Of a stretch of 32,078 nucleotides of DNA, positions 1-6,698 are shown in pieces. Made by a program: the position numbers and the translations under genes. Under the pieces are notes generated by a model. The model was not told the origin of the DNA, did not search any database, and saw only the letters and a program-made list of their open reading frames with translations. The stretch is from an uncultured Eubacterium sp. (GTDB lineage: Bacteria > Bacillota > Clostridia > Lachnospirales > Lachnospiraceae), in assembly GCA_910579145.1 (NCBI GenBank), contig CAJTTQ010000013.1, positions 17,091-49,168 on the forward strand, given 5' to 3'. The stretch's first letter is position 1. Each line of letters begins with the position of its first letter.

Positions 1-623
1 GGCTGAACCGCAGCCGGCTTTACGGCATGATGCGGACGATGATGCTCAAAACAGGTGAGAATCTCGTCTCCGCAGGCTCTATCACAAAACCGGGCGATAT
101 TTTCTACCTCACCTATGACGAACTCGAAAACCTGATAAAACAGCGTCAGGATGTGCAGACGATCATCGACCAGCGGATCGATTTATACCATCGTTTTGAA
201 AAACTCCCTGCGTATTCCCGGCTTGTTTTTTCAAAAAAAGTGTTTGACAAAATTCCAAAGCATATTGCCGGGATGGAGCCTGCCCCGGATGCCGCTGTTC
301 TGGAAGGTACCGCATGTTCCGGGGGAACTGCGGAGGGAGAGGTCCTTGTCATCAAAAATGTCACACAAAATCTTGACACTGCGGGAAAAATCCTGGTCAC
401 AAAAATGACCGACCCCGGCTGGGTATTTCTTCTCGCCGGCGCCTCTGGAATCATAGCGGAGAAGGGGTCCCTTCTCTCCCACACCGCAATCATTTCGAGG
501 GAGCTTGGGAAACCAGCCGTCGTAGACGTAAACAATGCCACCAAAATATTAAAAACCGGAGACTTTGTAAAAATAGACGGAGATGCCGGAAGAATTGTCC
601 GGCTATCCAAAAAACAAAATTGA
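1..623 (+). CDS. PEP-utilising enzyme, C-terminal part (5' end outside window)
   Basis: Open from the left edge; the codon frame begins at base 3, so the real start lies upstream. The visible first half (LNRSRLYGMM..., then GDIFYLTYDEL) resembles the linker of PEP synthase/rifampin-phosphotransferase-like proteins that follows the ATP-grasp PEP/pyruvate-binding domain. The last ~85 residues are a PEP-utilising mobile (swivelling phosphohistidine) domain, with the signature GSLLSHTAIISRELGKPAVV containing the phospho-accepting His, and a closing GDFVKIDGDAGRIVRL. By family this domain carries a phosphoryl group between nucleotide and PEP/pyruvate or substrate sites. The next gene (AMP-dependent ligase) starts about 40 bases downstream, suggesting one operon. 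The substrate cannot be told from this fragment. Confidence 0.85.
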   Translation, partial: LNRSRLYGMMRTMMLKTGENLVSAGSITKPGDIFYLTYDELENLIKQRQDVQTIIDQRIDLYHRFEKLPAYSRLVFSKKVFDKIPKHIAGMEPAPDAAVLEGTACSGGTAEGEVLVIKNVTQNLDTAGKILVTKMTDPGWVFLLAGASGIIAEKGSLLSHTAIISRELGKPAVVDVNNATKILKTGDFVKIDGDAGRIVRLSKKQN

Positions 624-664
624 CACGACCAAGTCAGGTTTTCACGCAGAAACGGAGGCGTTAT

Positions 665-1750
665 ATGAAAAGCATCAGCCGTTATTTGGAAGAGGATAAA
701 GAAAAATGGGGAAATCTGCCCTATCTTTCCGTAAAGGAACAGGATCGTTTTGTCACGCGCACCTTTTCCCAAGTCGTTACGGACGTTCAGACACTTGCCA
801 GGGCTCTTCTACACGAAGGCGTCACCGGCAACATCATGATATATGCCAGAAACAGCTATGAATGGATGATTGCCGACCTCTGTCACATTCTTTCCGTTCT
901 GTCCGTGAATACGATCCTCTACGAAAAAGACAAAAAAGACGTCATCCATACAATACAGAAAACCTTCCCGCACATTCGTTTTCTGTGTATCAAAGACTGT
1001 TTTCCAGCCTTTTTAAATGCCGTCAGCATCCCTTCCCATCCTCTGTGCGGCAACTGTGACCGGAATCAAACCGTCATGATCCTATTTACGTCCGGCACCA
1101 CCTCCCGTCCCAAGGCAATCCCACTGACACAGACAAACCTCCTGCACAACGCCGCAGGGCTTTTTTCGAGAACGCCGATGACGACAGATGATACCAGTTA
1201 TCTCTGTCTGCCGCTTCATCATGTTTACGCCGGAGTCGCTCATTTTCTGTATACCATTATTTCCGGTATGCAGATTTACCTTGGCTCCGGTTCCGCCCAT
1301 ATTCTGACTGAACTGCTGACCGTACGCCCCTCTGTTTTCTGTGCCGTACCACTTATTCTCAACCGCATTTATGAAAATGTCAGTGAGACCGTATGGGAAA
1401 TGTTACGAAACATCCGCTATTTATACTGTGGCGGCAGCTTCCTCCGCCCGCAGATCAAGCAGGCATTTCTCCGACAAGGCGTCACTCTTCTGGAAGCATA
1501 TGGAATGACCGAGACCGCGTCTGTCGTCGCGCTCGCTGACCCGGGGGATGACAACACCGACTGTAATGGAAAAATTCTTGACGGCGTAGATGTACGAATC
1601 ATCGATGCGGATTCCGATGGCATCGGGGAGATCATTGTCGGGGGCGCCAATGTCTCGTCAGGATATCTCTATTCCAATGACAAATACAGTGAGTTTGACA
1701 GCGATGGCTTTTACCATACCGGTGATTTAGGAACGATTATAATAATTTAA
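665..1750 (+). CDS. AMP-dependent acyl-CoA synthetase/ligase, C-terminally truncated
   Basis: The ANL-superfamily adenylating enzyme N-terminal domain is clear: the P-loop-like core ILFTSGTTSRPKAIPLT (about residues 139-155), YGMTETA (about 278) and YHTGDLG (about 349). I chose ATG 665 because GGAGG lies at 654-658, six bases upstream; a longer in-frame TTG at 620 overlaps the previous stop but has no better site. The protein is about 361 residues, whereas family members are usually 500 or more. It ends five residues after YHTGDLG in a run of isoleucines, so the whole C-terminal lid domain with the catalytic lysine is missing. It probably cannot complete the adenylation/thioesterification cycle. 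The stop sits exactly where the opposing CBM2-like gene is also truncated. Confidence 0.85.
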   Translation: MKSISRYLEEDKEKWGNLPYLSVKEQDRFVTRTFSQVVTDVQTLARALLHEGVTGNIMIYARNSYEWMIADLCHILSVLSVNTILYEKDKKDVIHTIQKTFPHIRFLCIKDCFPAFLNAVSIPSHPLCGNCDRNQTVMILFTSGTTSRPKAIPLTQTNLLHNAAGLFSRTPMTTDDTSYLCLPLHHVYAGVAHFLYTIISGMQIYLGSGSAHILTELLTVRPSVFCAVPLILNRIYENVSETVWEMLRNIRYLYCGGSFLRPQIKQAFLRQGVTLLEAYGMTETASVVALADPGDDNTDCNGKILDGVDVRIIDADSDGIGEIIVGGANVSSGYLYSNDKYSEFDSDGFYHTGDLGTIIII

Positions 1751-2434
1751 TCCCCCAGACCTGAAATAGTCATCCACAAACGCTGCATTCCAAATTTTAT
1801 CGATTTTAAAATTGCATTCAAAAGACATACTCCAATCTTCTATTTTCTTTTCCTGTAGGTTTGTTATAATGATCTGACCATCAAATTTGCCATCCTTTCG
1901 GTTTTGTCTCCTGAATTCGATCTTATATTCTGTATCCTCCAGCCTGTTAGATAATCCCGTCGTAAACACATACACAGGCATTTTCACTTGTTCAGAACAT
2001 TCAACAGTCATTCCAAAAGTTACGGAACCGCCGACTGCGATATCCTGATTGAACTCTGCATTATGTATGGTATACTCGTCATCAATGTGGTCTATGATCG
2101 TCGCATTCCAAATATTTTCAATCTCATAATTAGCAGGGATACAGATCTCCCAGTTATCAATCCTCTCGTCTGTCCAGTTTTCAAGCGTTACCTCCACATT
2201 GTAGTGGTTATCCGAATGGCTGGTGATCTGATACCAGATTTTTATATCACAAAAATCTTCCGTAGCTGAATTCCAATCGTCAACCCAATCATCGTCCGAA
2301 TCACTAACCCCGTCCATGTAGTCCAAGTCCAACTTCTCAACACGTTCTGTTTCTCCATCCGCACTTACCATTACATTACACATGCACAGACAAATGATCA
2401 ATGCAATAACCATTAGTTTCACTATTTTTGCCAT
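1727..2434 (-). CDS. Secreted CBM2-like carbohydrate-binding protein, C-terminally truncated
   Basis: Start ATG 2434 follows AAAGGAGAG; a longer in-frame extension to 2512 lacks a ribosome site. Residues 1-25 are a signal peptide (MAKIVKLMVIALIICLCMCN...SA). Two copies of a CBM2-like beta module follow: the first has IDNWEICIPANYEIENIWNA and GGSVTFGM, the second has IEDWSMSFECNFKIDKIWNA. The second copy stops shortly after its IWNA motif, where the first continues for about 45 more residues, so the protein is cut off. By family, CBM2-like modules bind cellulose or related glycans outside the cell. The last codons overlap the truncated acyl ligase on the other strand. The family call rests on motif shape, not a search. 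Confidence 0.7.
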   Translation of the reverse strand: MAKIVKLMVIALIICLCMCNVMVSADGETERVEKLDLDYMDGVSDSDDDWVDDWNSATEDFCDIKIWYQITSHSDNHYNVEVTLENWTDERIDNWEICIPANYEIENIWNATIIDHIDDEYTIHNAEFNQDIAVGGSVTFGMTVECSEQVKMPVYVFTTGLSNRLEDTEYKIEFRRQNRKDGKFDGQIIITNLQEKKIEDWSMSFECNFKIDKIWNAAFVDDYFRSGGLNYYNRS

Positions 2435-2513
2435 CCTATCACTCTCCTTTATGCTCGTAAGTTTACTCCGGCGGCGATTGGCTATCATTTTTTGCTTACA
2501 GCTTTTCCGCACA

Positions 2514-2555
2514 AATTTTAAGGTATGACTATTTTCATAGTCATACCTTAAAATT
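2514..2555. repeat. Perfect 18-19 bp inverted repeat upstream of CBM2-like gene
   Basis: AATTTTAAGGTATGACTA (2514-2531) is followed after six bases by its exact reverse complement (2538-2555); the loop ends also pair. It lies about 80 bases upstream of the CBM2-like gene. There is no T-run after either arm, so it is not a normal intrinsic terminator; it could be an operator, a decayed mobile-element end or a transcript hairpin. Confidence 0.8.
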
Positions 2556-2677
2556 ACTTCTCTTCTTCTTTTATGTCAAGCCAAAAACTAAAATTTCACA
2601 ATCCATAGCTCCATTTTTTTAGGCCCCGCTCTCACAACAAGTCTTTCCTCTTTCAATCAACCTTTTATTCAACACTT

Positions 2678-2723
2678 AATGCACACTTTATTCAACAGTT
2701 TTGTGACGAATAAAGTGTGCATT
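2678..2723. repeat. Perfect 16 bp inverted repeat, 14-base loop
   Basis: AATGCACACTTTATTC (2678-2693) and its exact reverse complement (2708-2723) flank a 14-base loop. TTTATTCAACA also occurs twice nearby (around 2665 and 2688). It lies between two decayed genes. No T-run terminator signature is seen. Function unknown; operator or mobile-element remnant are both possible. Confidence 0.75.
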
Positions 2724-2766
2724 ATATTAGATTTATTTCTATCATGTATAATCACCAGTTCATTAT

Positions 2767-2800
2767 AATAAAATGGGTTACAACCTGTAACCATTTTATT
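2767..2800 (-). terminator. Intrinsic terminator of the YhcG-like gene
   Basis: The arms ATAAAATGGGTTACA and TGTAACCATTTTAT pair with one bulged G around a CC-containing loop, overlapping the stop codon of the nuclease gene at 2796. On the minus strand the second arm runs into a T-rich stretch. It fits a terminator for the leftward transcript. Confidence 0.6.
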
Positions 2801-3841
2801 CTTTCAACTCTTCCTCAATTTCATGAATCGTCGGCAAACTGCTTTCTAATTCTTTTGACAATACTTTAGTTAATTCATACTCTGCTATTCCTATCGGCTG
2901 TGAAATGTTTTCCAGCGAATACTCTGCCACCACATTGTCCTTGTCTTTGCAAATGAGAATCCCGATTGTTTGATTGTCTTCTTCTGTTTTCATTTGCTTA
3001 TTTACCGCTGTTACATAGAAATTCAGTTGTCCGGCAAATTCCGGCTTAAATTTCTCCGTTTCTAATTCGACTACCACGTAACAGTGCAGTTTCGCATGAT
3101 AAAAAAGTAAATCCAAATAGAAATTACTCTCACCAACCTTTATATTTACCTGCCTTCCCATGTAGGAGAATCCTGTCCCTAACTCCAGTAAAAATTGAGT
3201 TATTTGTTCTGTTAGAACATTTTCCAATTCTTTTTCATTGTAATCTTCAGTCAATGTCAGGAAGTCAAAGTTGTATGGATCTTTCAATGCCTGTTCTGCT
3301 AAATCAGACTGTGGCTCTGGTAATTTTATATCAAAATTTGTAATAGCCTTACCCTGTCGTTCATACAAACTGCTTTCTATCTCATGAACCAATACATTAC
3401 GACTCCAACCATTATCTAATGTTTTTTGTACATAAAAAAGTGCTTCTTTTACATCTCTACACTTATACATTATTCGCTGATTATGTCCCCATGGAATACT
3501 TTTTATTAGCTTTTCTAATTGGGTTACATCTTGTAACTCAATTTCAGCATTATAAAATTTAAACCAATACCTCATATGTTTCAAATTTTCTACAGAAAAC
3601 CCTTTTCATCGGGAAATGTCTTTTTTAAATCTTTACTCATTACACTCAAAAAGGAATCTCCCCATTTTGAATATTTTTGCTTTTCCGTAATATCCTTTCC
3701 AATTTGCCAATACAAATCCAACATTTCATAATTCACCTTAACAGAAGCCTTGATTTGACTGCTTTGGATCTTGCTTTTTATCTCTTCAATCCATGATTTG
3801 TACTCATCAGTCACAACAAAACCAACCTCTCTTTTCGCCAT
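2796..3841 (-). pseudogene. YhcG/DUF1016 family PDDEXK nuclease, frameshifted
   Basis: Two reading frames together make one YhcG-type protein of about 350 residues, the usual length. The N-terminal part (3841-3590, 83 residues) starts at ATG 3841 behind CAGGAGGAAACGA and ends FPDEKGFL-stop. The rest continues one frame over from about 3597, where inserting one T in the TTTT tract (plus bases 3596-3599) would read FPDEKGF-SVENLKHMRYW and join the ORF ending at 2796. The C-terminal nuclease core is intact: YLDLLFYH then VVVELETEKFKPEFAGQ, the D...ExK pattern of PDDEXK nucleases. By family such proteins are linked to restriction loci and DNA processing. Either the gene is inactive, the shift is a homopolymer sequencing error, or slippage restores it. 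Confidence 0.85.
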
Positions 3842-4017
3842 ATTCGTTTCCTCCTGTTAGTATTCCGCATTATAAAAACTATAATCATTAAACCGGATTT
3901 CATAGTTATTACTTCATTCCCATCCTGAAATCCCAAATCCCCCGCCAGTTCCCCGCAAATCTCCCGTATCTCCCTGCGCGTACATTCCTCATCGTCGCAG
4001 ATCCCAACGTTGATCAA
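3811..4017 (-). pseudogene. Response-regulator receiver domain stub (LytTR/AgrA type)
   Basis: MINVGICDDEECTRREIREI is a typical AgrA/LytR-type receiver N-terminus with the acidic DDE pocket at residues 8-10. Similarity fades after about residue 42 (VITMKSG), before the phospho-accepting Asp; the remainder to the stop is a basic, unrelated tail overlapping the start of the nuclease gene. At 68 residues against about 240 for a full regulator, it is a remnant. Its start overlaps the stop of the upstream membrane-protein gene in an ATGA arrangement, so the two once formed a translationally coupled operon. The nuclease gene probably entered, or a deletion occurred, at about 3880-3895. Confidence 0.7.
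3869..3874 (-). promoter_or_regulatory. Candidate -10 box for the YhcG-like gene
   Basis: On the minus strand TATAAT lies about 28 bases upstream of ATG 3841, in an AT-rich stretch. No good -35 box is visible. It sits inside the non-homologous tail of the response-regulator stub. Confidence 0.35.
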
Positions 4018-4352
4018 AACCTCTCCTCCATCCTGTCGTAGTACTCATACAACTGCTGCACCCCGTTCTCCAATATGTAATAGTGGCGGATATACGGTAT
4101 CAGTAGCACAAAAAACAGCAGACAAAGCGCCAATACCGCCAGTTCCTGAATAAACAAGTTCACCAGGATCGACATGACCGCCAGCAGTGCAAACAAAACC
4201 GTGACTATCAGGTGGATCAGCCTCTCGTGCTGGAAAAATTGGATCTGCACGAGCATCTCCGCCCGGAATTTCTCCCATCCCCCCTCTGCCGTCTCTTCCC
4301 CCTCGGCAATCCGCCTGTAATACTCTAAATAATGTTTCAATCTCTTCTCCAT
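4014..4352 (-). CDS. Small membrane protein, function unknown
   Basis: About 112 residues from ATG 4352, with GGAGG six bases upstream; ATG 4358 is an alternative and the frame is open to 4418. The N-terminal half is a charged, glutamate-rich helix (KRLKHYLEYYRRIAEGEE). Two membrane segments follow at about 47-65 (LIVTVLFALLAVMSILVNLF) and 68-88 (ELAVLALCLLFFVLLIPYI), then a short tail ending MEERF. No family is recognised. Its stop overlaps the start of the response-regulator stub by four bases, so it was the first gene of what was probably a signalling operon. Confidence 0.6.
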   Translation of the reverse strand: MEKRLKHYLEYYRRIAEGEETAEGGWEKFRAEMLVQIQFFQHERLIHLIVTVLFALLAVMSILVNLFIQELAVLALCLLFFVLLIPYIRHYYILENGVQQLYEYYDRMEERF

Positions 4353-4440
4353 CTTCATCCTCCATTCCTTTTGCTGCCCGGAACCCGGCATGACATACAC
4401 GATCATGCCAGTCCGCACGCAAACACATATATTATCCGTA

Positions 4441-5739
4441 TCATATTGTGATCAGCCGCCTCTTATACTCGTCCGGCAGCCGTTTCCCGCTCGCCGCCAT
4501 CACCGTCCCCCGGTAAATATCCGATGCGCGTATATCCTGCTCCAGCTTTTTTCGTCCCTCCGCGTCAAGCCGCTCGCTGTCCCGTGAAACCCTGGCGACC
4601 ACGACCGTCTCCCCCGCATCCCCTACCCGACTCAGACACCCCGCCGCCTCACTTCGCATACCAAGCAGCCGGATATACGGGAGCTGCCGCTCACGCTCCG
4701 CCGATTTCTCCACGCCGAGCAGCACCTGGAACACACAGCGGCAGATGCGCGTCATCGTCATGTGCTTCGCCTTGCACCGCGCCACAAAATCCGCAAACGA
4801 TACCGACTCATACAGACACGCCCGGAACCGGCCGGCGATTTCCTCCGAAACGTCCTTAAACCGTTCCAGTTCGTCCCAATGACTGCGGATCGCGTACGAA
4901 CACGCCGCCCAAAACGGTTCGGAATCCAGAAAACACCCATACGCGGCGGCGTATTCGGCAAAAACACCGCGCGCGCCCTCCGGTATCCCCGAAAGATCGC
5001 CGTCTGACATATTTTCCCGGATCGCCGTCGCCGACAAAAATCCATCGCCGCCCGCTCCCCGCTCATGGTACCTCATCCCCGCGCGCCGGATCGCCACCGG
5101 CTCCATGCGGGAATGCAAAAGTTCAGCCGCTTTAATATACTCCATGCCTAACAGATTATTGGGGGCAAATAAATCCGACCGCCCCGCCATATCCACCGCT
5201 ACTGGATCACCAAACAATAATTGTCCTCCACTCAATAACTCCGACCAGCTTTCCTGCCTTACGGCCTTCCAAAACGCCGCCTCCCGCGCCGCCGGATACG
5301 ACATTCCCGATCTCACGAGCCGCGAAATTTCCATTTCAAACGACGCGAGATCCCCCGAACTCCCGGCAAAAAAACGGCCCGCCTCCCGCAAAACCGCCAC
5401 ATCCCCGCTCTCGCTGCCTAACCAGCTCTCGCTGCCAAAGCAAAAGAAATCCACAAAGGAAAGCGACTCCAGCGCCAGGATCCCGCCATACGCGAAATCC
5501 TGCGCGCTCGATATCCCGAATCTGACCGGAAGCTCAAACACCAGATCCACGCCCTCCAAAAGCGCCATGCGCGCGCGCGTGTATTTATCCACGACGGCCG
5601 GCGCTCCGCGCTGGACGAAATCGCCGTTCATCACCGCCACAACCGTATCGGCGCCCGTCTTCTCCCTCACCTTCCGGATCATGTACTTGTGCCCCTCGTG
5701 AAATGGATTATATTCGCAAATAATACCCGCCACCGCCAT
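4441..5739 (-). CDS. tmcAL: tRNA(Met) cytidine acetate ligase TmcAL
   Basis: A 432-residue protein near the usual length for TmcAL (formerly YlbM/DUF795), which activates acetate with ATP and acetylates the wobble cytidine of elongator tRNA-Met. The nucleotidyltransferase signature is at the N-terminus: CEYNPFHEGHKYMI (residues 8-21), then MNGDFVQRGAPAVVDKYTRA starting near residue 37 and a later ELP motif. It acts in the cytoplasm. A weak GGCGGGA lies about eight bases before ATG 5739. The gene stands alone between the decayed region and the Big_2 gene, as expected for a chromosomal housekeeping gene, and its codons are more GC-rich than those of the nuclease gene next to it. Confidence 0.93.
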   Translation of the reverse strand: MAVAGIICEYNPFHEGHKYMIRKVREKTGADTVVAVMNGDFVQRGAPAVVDKYTRARMALLEGVDLVFELPVRFGISSAQDFAYGGILALESLSFVDFFCFGSESWLGSESGDVAVLREAGRFFAGSSGDLASFEMEISRLVRSGMSYPAAREAAFWKAVRQESWSELLSGGQLLFGDPVAVDMAGRSDLFAPNNLLGMEYIKAAELLHSRMEPVAIRRAGMRYHERGAGGDGFLSATAIRENMSDGDLSGIPEGARGVFAEYAAAYGCFLDSEPFWAACSYAIRSHWDELERFKDVSEEIAGRFRACLYESVSFADFVARCKAKHMTMTRICRCVFQVLLGVEKSAERERQLPYIRLLGMRSEAAGCLSRVGDAGETVVVARVSRDSERLDAEGRKKLEQDIRASDIYRGTVMAASGKRLPDEYKRRLITI

Positions 5740-5797
5740 AACTCGGATCCCGCCTTTCTACTTAACTTACCTTCTACATAAAATACACATAAACCGC

Positions 5798-5826
5798 TTT
5801 ACAAATCATTAATTTTATGATACCAT
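5798..5826 (+). promoter_or_regulatory. Promoter of the Big_2 gene
   Basis: TTTACA (5798-5803), a 17-base spacer and TACCAT (5821-5826). The spacer begins AATCATTAATTTT, closely like the promoter before the FecR gene. Confidence 0.5.
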
Positions 5827-5872
5827 TTATACACCAAATAGGCAACCGTCTCTCCCGATGGGAGGGATCATC

Positions 5873-6661
5873 ATGAAGCACAGATTACGCGCTTTCTTTC
5901 ACTTATATCTGGTACTTCTTATCGTTCTGAGCAGTCTCTGTTCATTCAGCCGCCCGGCACAGGGCGCAGCGAGAAAAACACCAGTATTTATCATCTTAAC
6001 AAAGTACAGCAAAACATTAGACATTGGAAGGGAATTCTATCTCGGAGCCATAGTATCCAACGGCGCATCCCCGAAATGGAGAAGCAGTAATTCTAAAGTC
6101 GCATCCGTAAACACGTACGGTCTGGTCACCGCAAAGAAAAATGGAAAAGCAAAGATCACGGCAAAAGTGTCCGGTGCGGAAGCAAGCTGTACTGTAACCG
6201 TAAATAAAACGAGGATCCAGCTTAGCCAGTCCTCGCTCAGTTTAGAACACGGGGAAACCGCGCGTCTGAAAGCGACGGCGTCCAACGGTTCTCAAATTCA
6301 GTTTAAATCCAAAAAAACAAGTGTGGCCACCGTATCCGAAAACGGAACGATCTGTGGTGAAAAGCCGGGAAGCACATACATTACCGTAACGGCAGACAAC
6401 ACAAAAGCAACCTGCCGTGTGAAGGTAAAAAAACCGACGATCACACTCAGCCACACAAAAATCACGTTATCCCCCGATTCCGAATTTACCCTGCAGGCAA
6501 AAATCTCTTCGGGACTCAGTCCGCAGTGGAGATCGGGCAGATCAAGCGTCGCCTCAGTAGATGACAACGGACGGATCTATGCCAATAAAGCAGGTACCGC
6601 CCGCATCAGCGTAAAACTGGACGGGGTAACGAAATACTGTACCGTAAAAGTAACCAAATAA
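5873..6661 (+). CDS. Secreted protein with three Big_2 (Ig-like) repeats
   Basis: ATG 5873 is chosen because GGGAGG lies six to seven bases upstream; an in-frame ATG at 5858 is less well placed. Residues 1-31 are a signal peptide (basic start, hydrophobic LVLLIVLSSL, likely cut near AQGA). The mature part is three tandem Big_2 modules at roughly 37-110, 112-187 and 188-262, each with the hallmark pattern W/F-[RK]-S-x-x-[SK]-VA[ST]V-x-x-x-G and a closing T(C)xVxV. No catalytic domain, LPXTG or membrane anchor is seen. By family, Big_2 modules occur in surface adhesion and wall proteins, so a surface role is likely but the ligand is unknown. It is monocistronic. Confidence 0.85.
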   Translation: MKHRLRAFFHLYLVLLIVLSSLCSFSRPAQGAARKTPVFIILTKYSKTLDIGREFYLGAIVSNGASPKWRSSNSKVASVNTYGLVTAKKNGKAKITAKVSGAEASCTVTVNKTRIQLSQSSLSLEHGETARLKATASNGSQIQFKSKKTSVATVSENGTICGEKPGSTYITVTADNTKATCRVKVKKPTITLSHTKITLSPDSEFTLQAKISSGLSPQWRSGRSSVASVDDNGRIYANKAGTARISVKLDGVTKYCTVKVTK

Positions 6662-6698
6662 ACGAAACAAAGCAGGGAGAGTACGGCTGCCTATTTGA

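Noticed and set aside
146..772. 208-codon minus-strand ORF at the left edge
   Set aside because: It crosses two well-supported plus-strand genes and shows no family features.
5105..5701. 198-codon plus-strand ORF opposite tmcAL
   Set aside because: It mirrors the GC-rich tmcAL coding sequence, has no ribosome site and has a low-complexity Ser/Pro composition.
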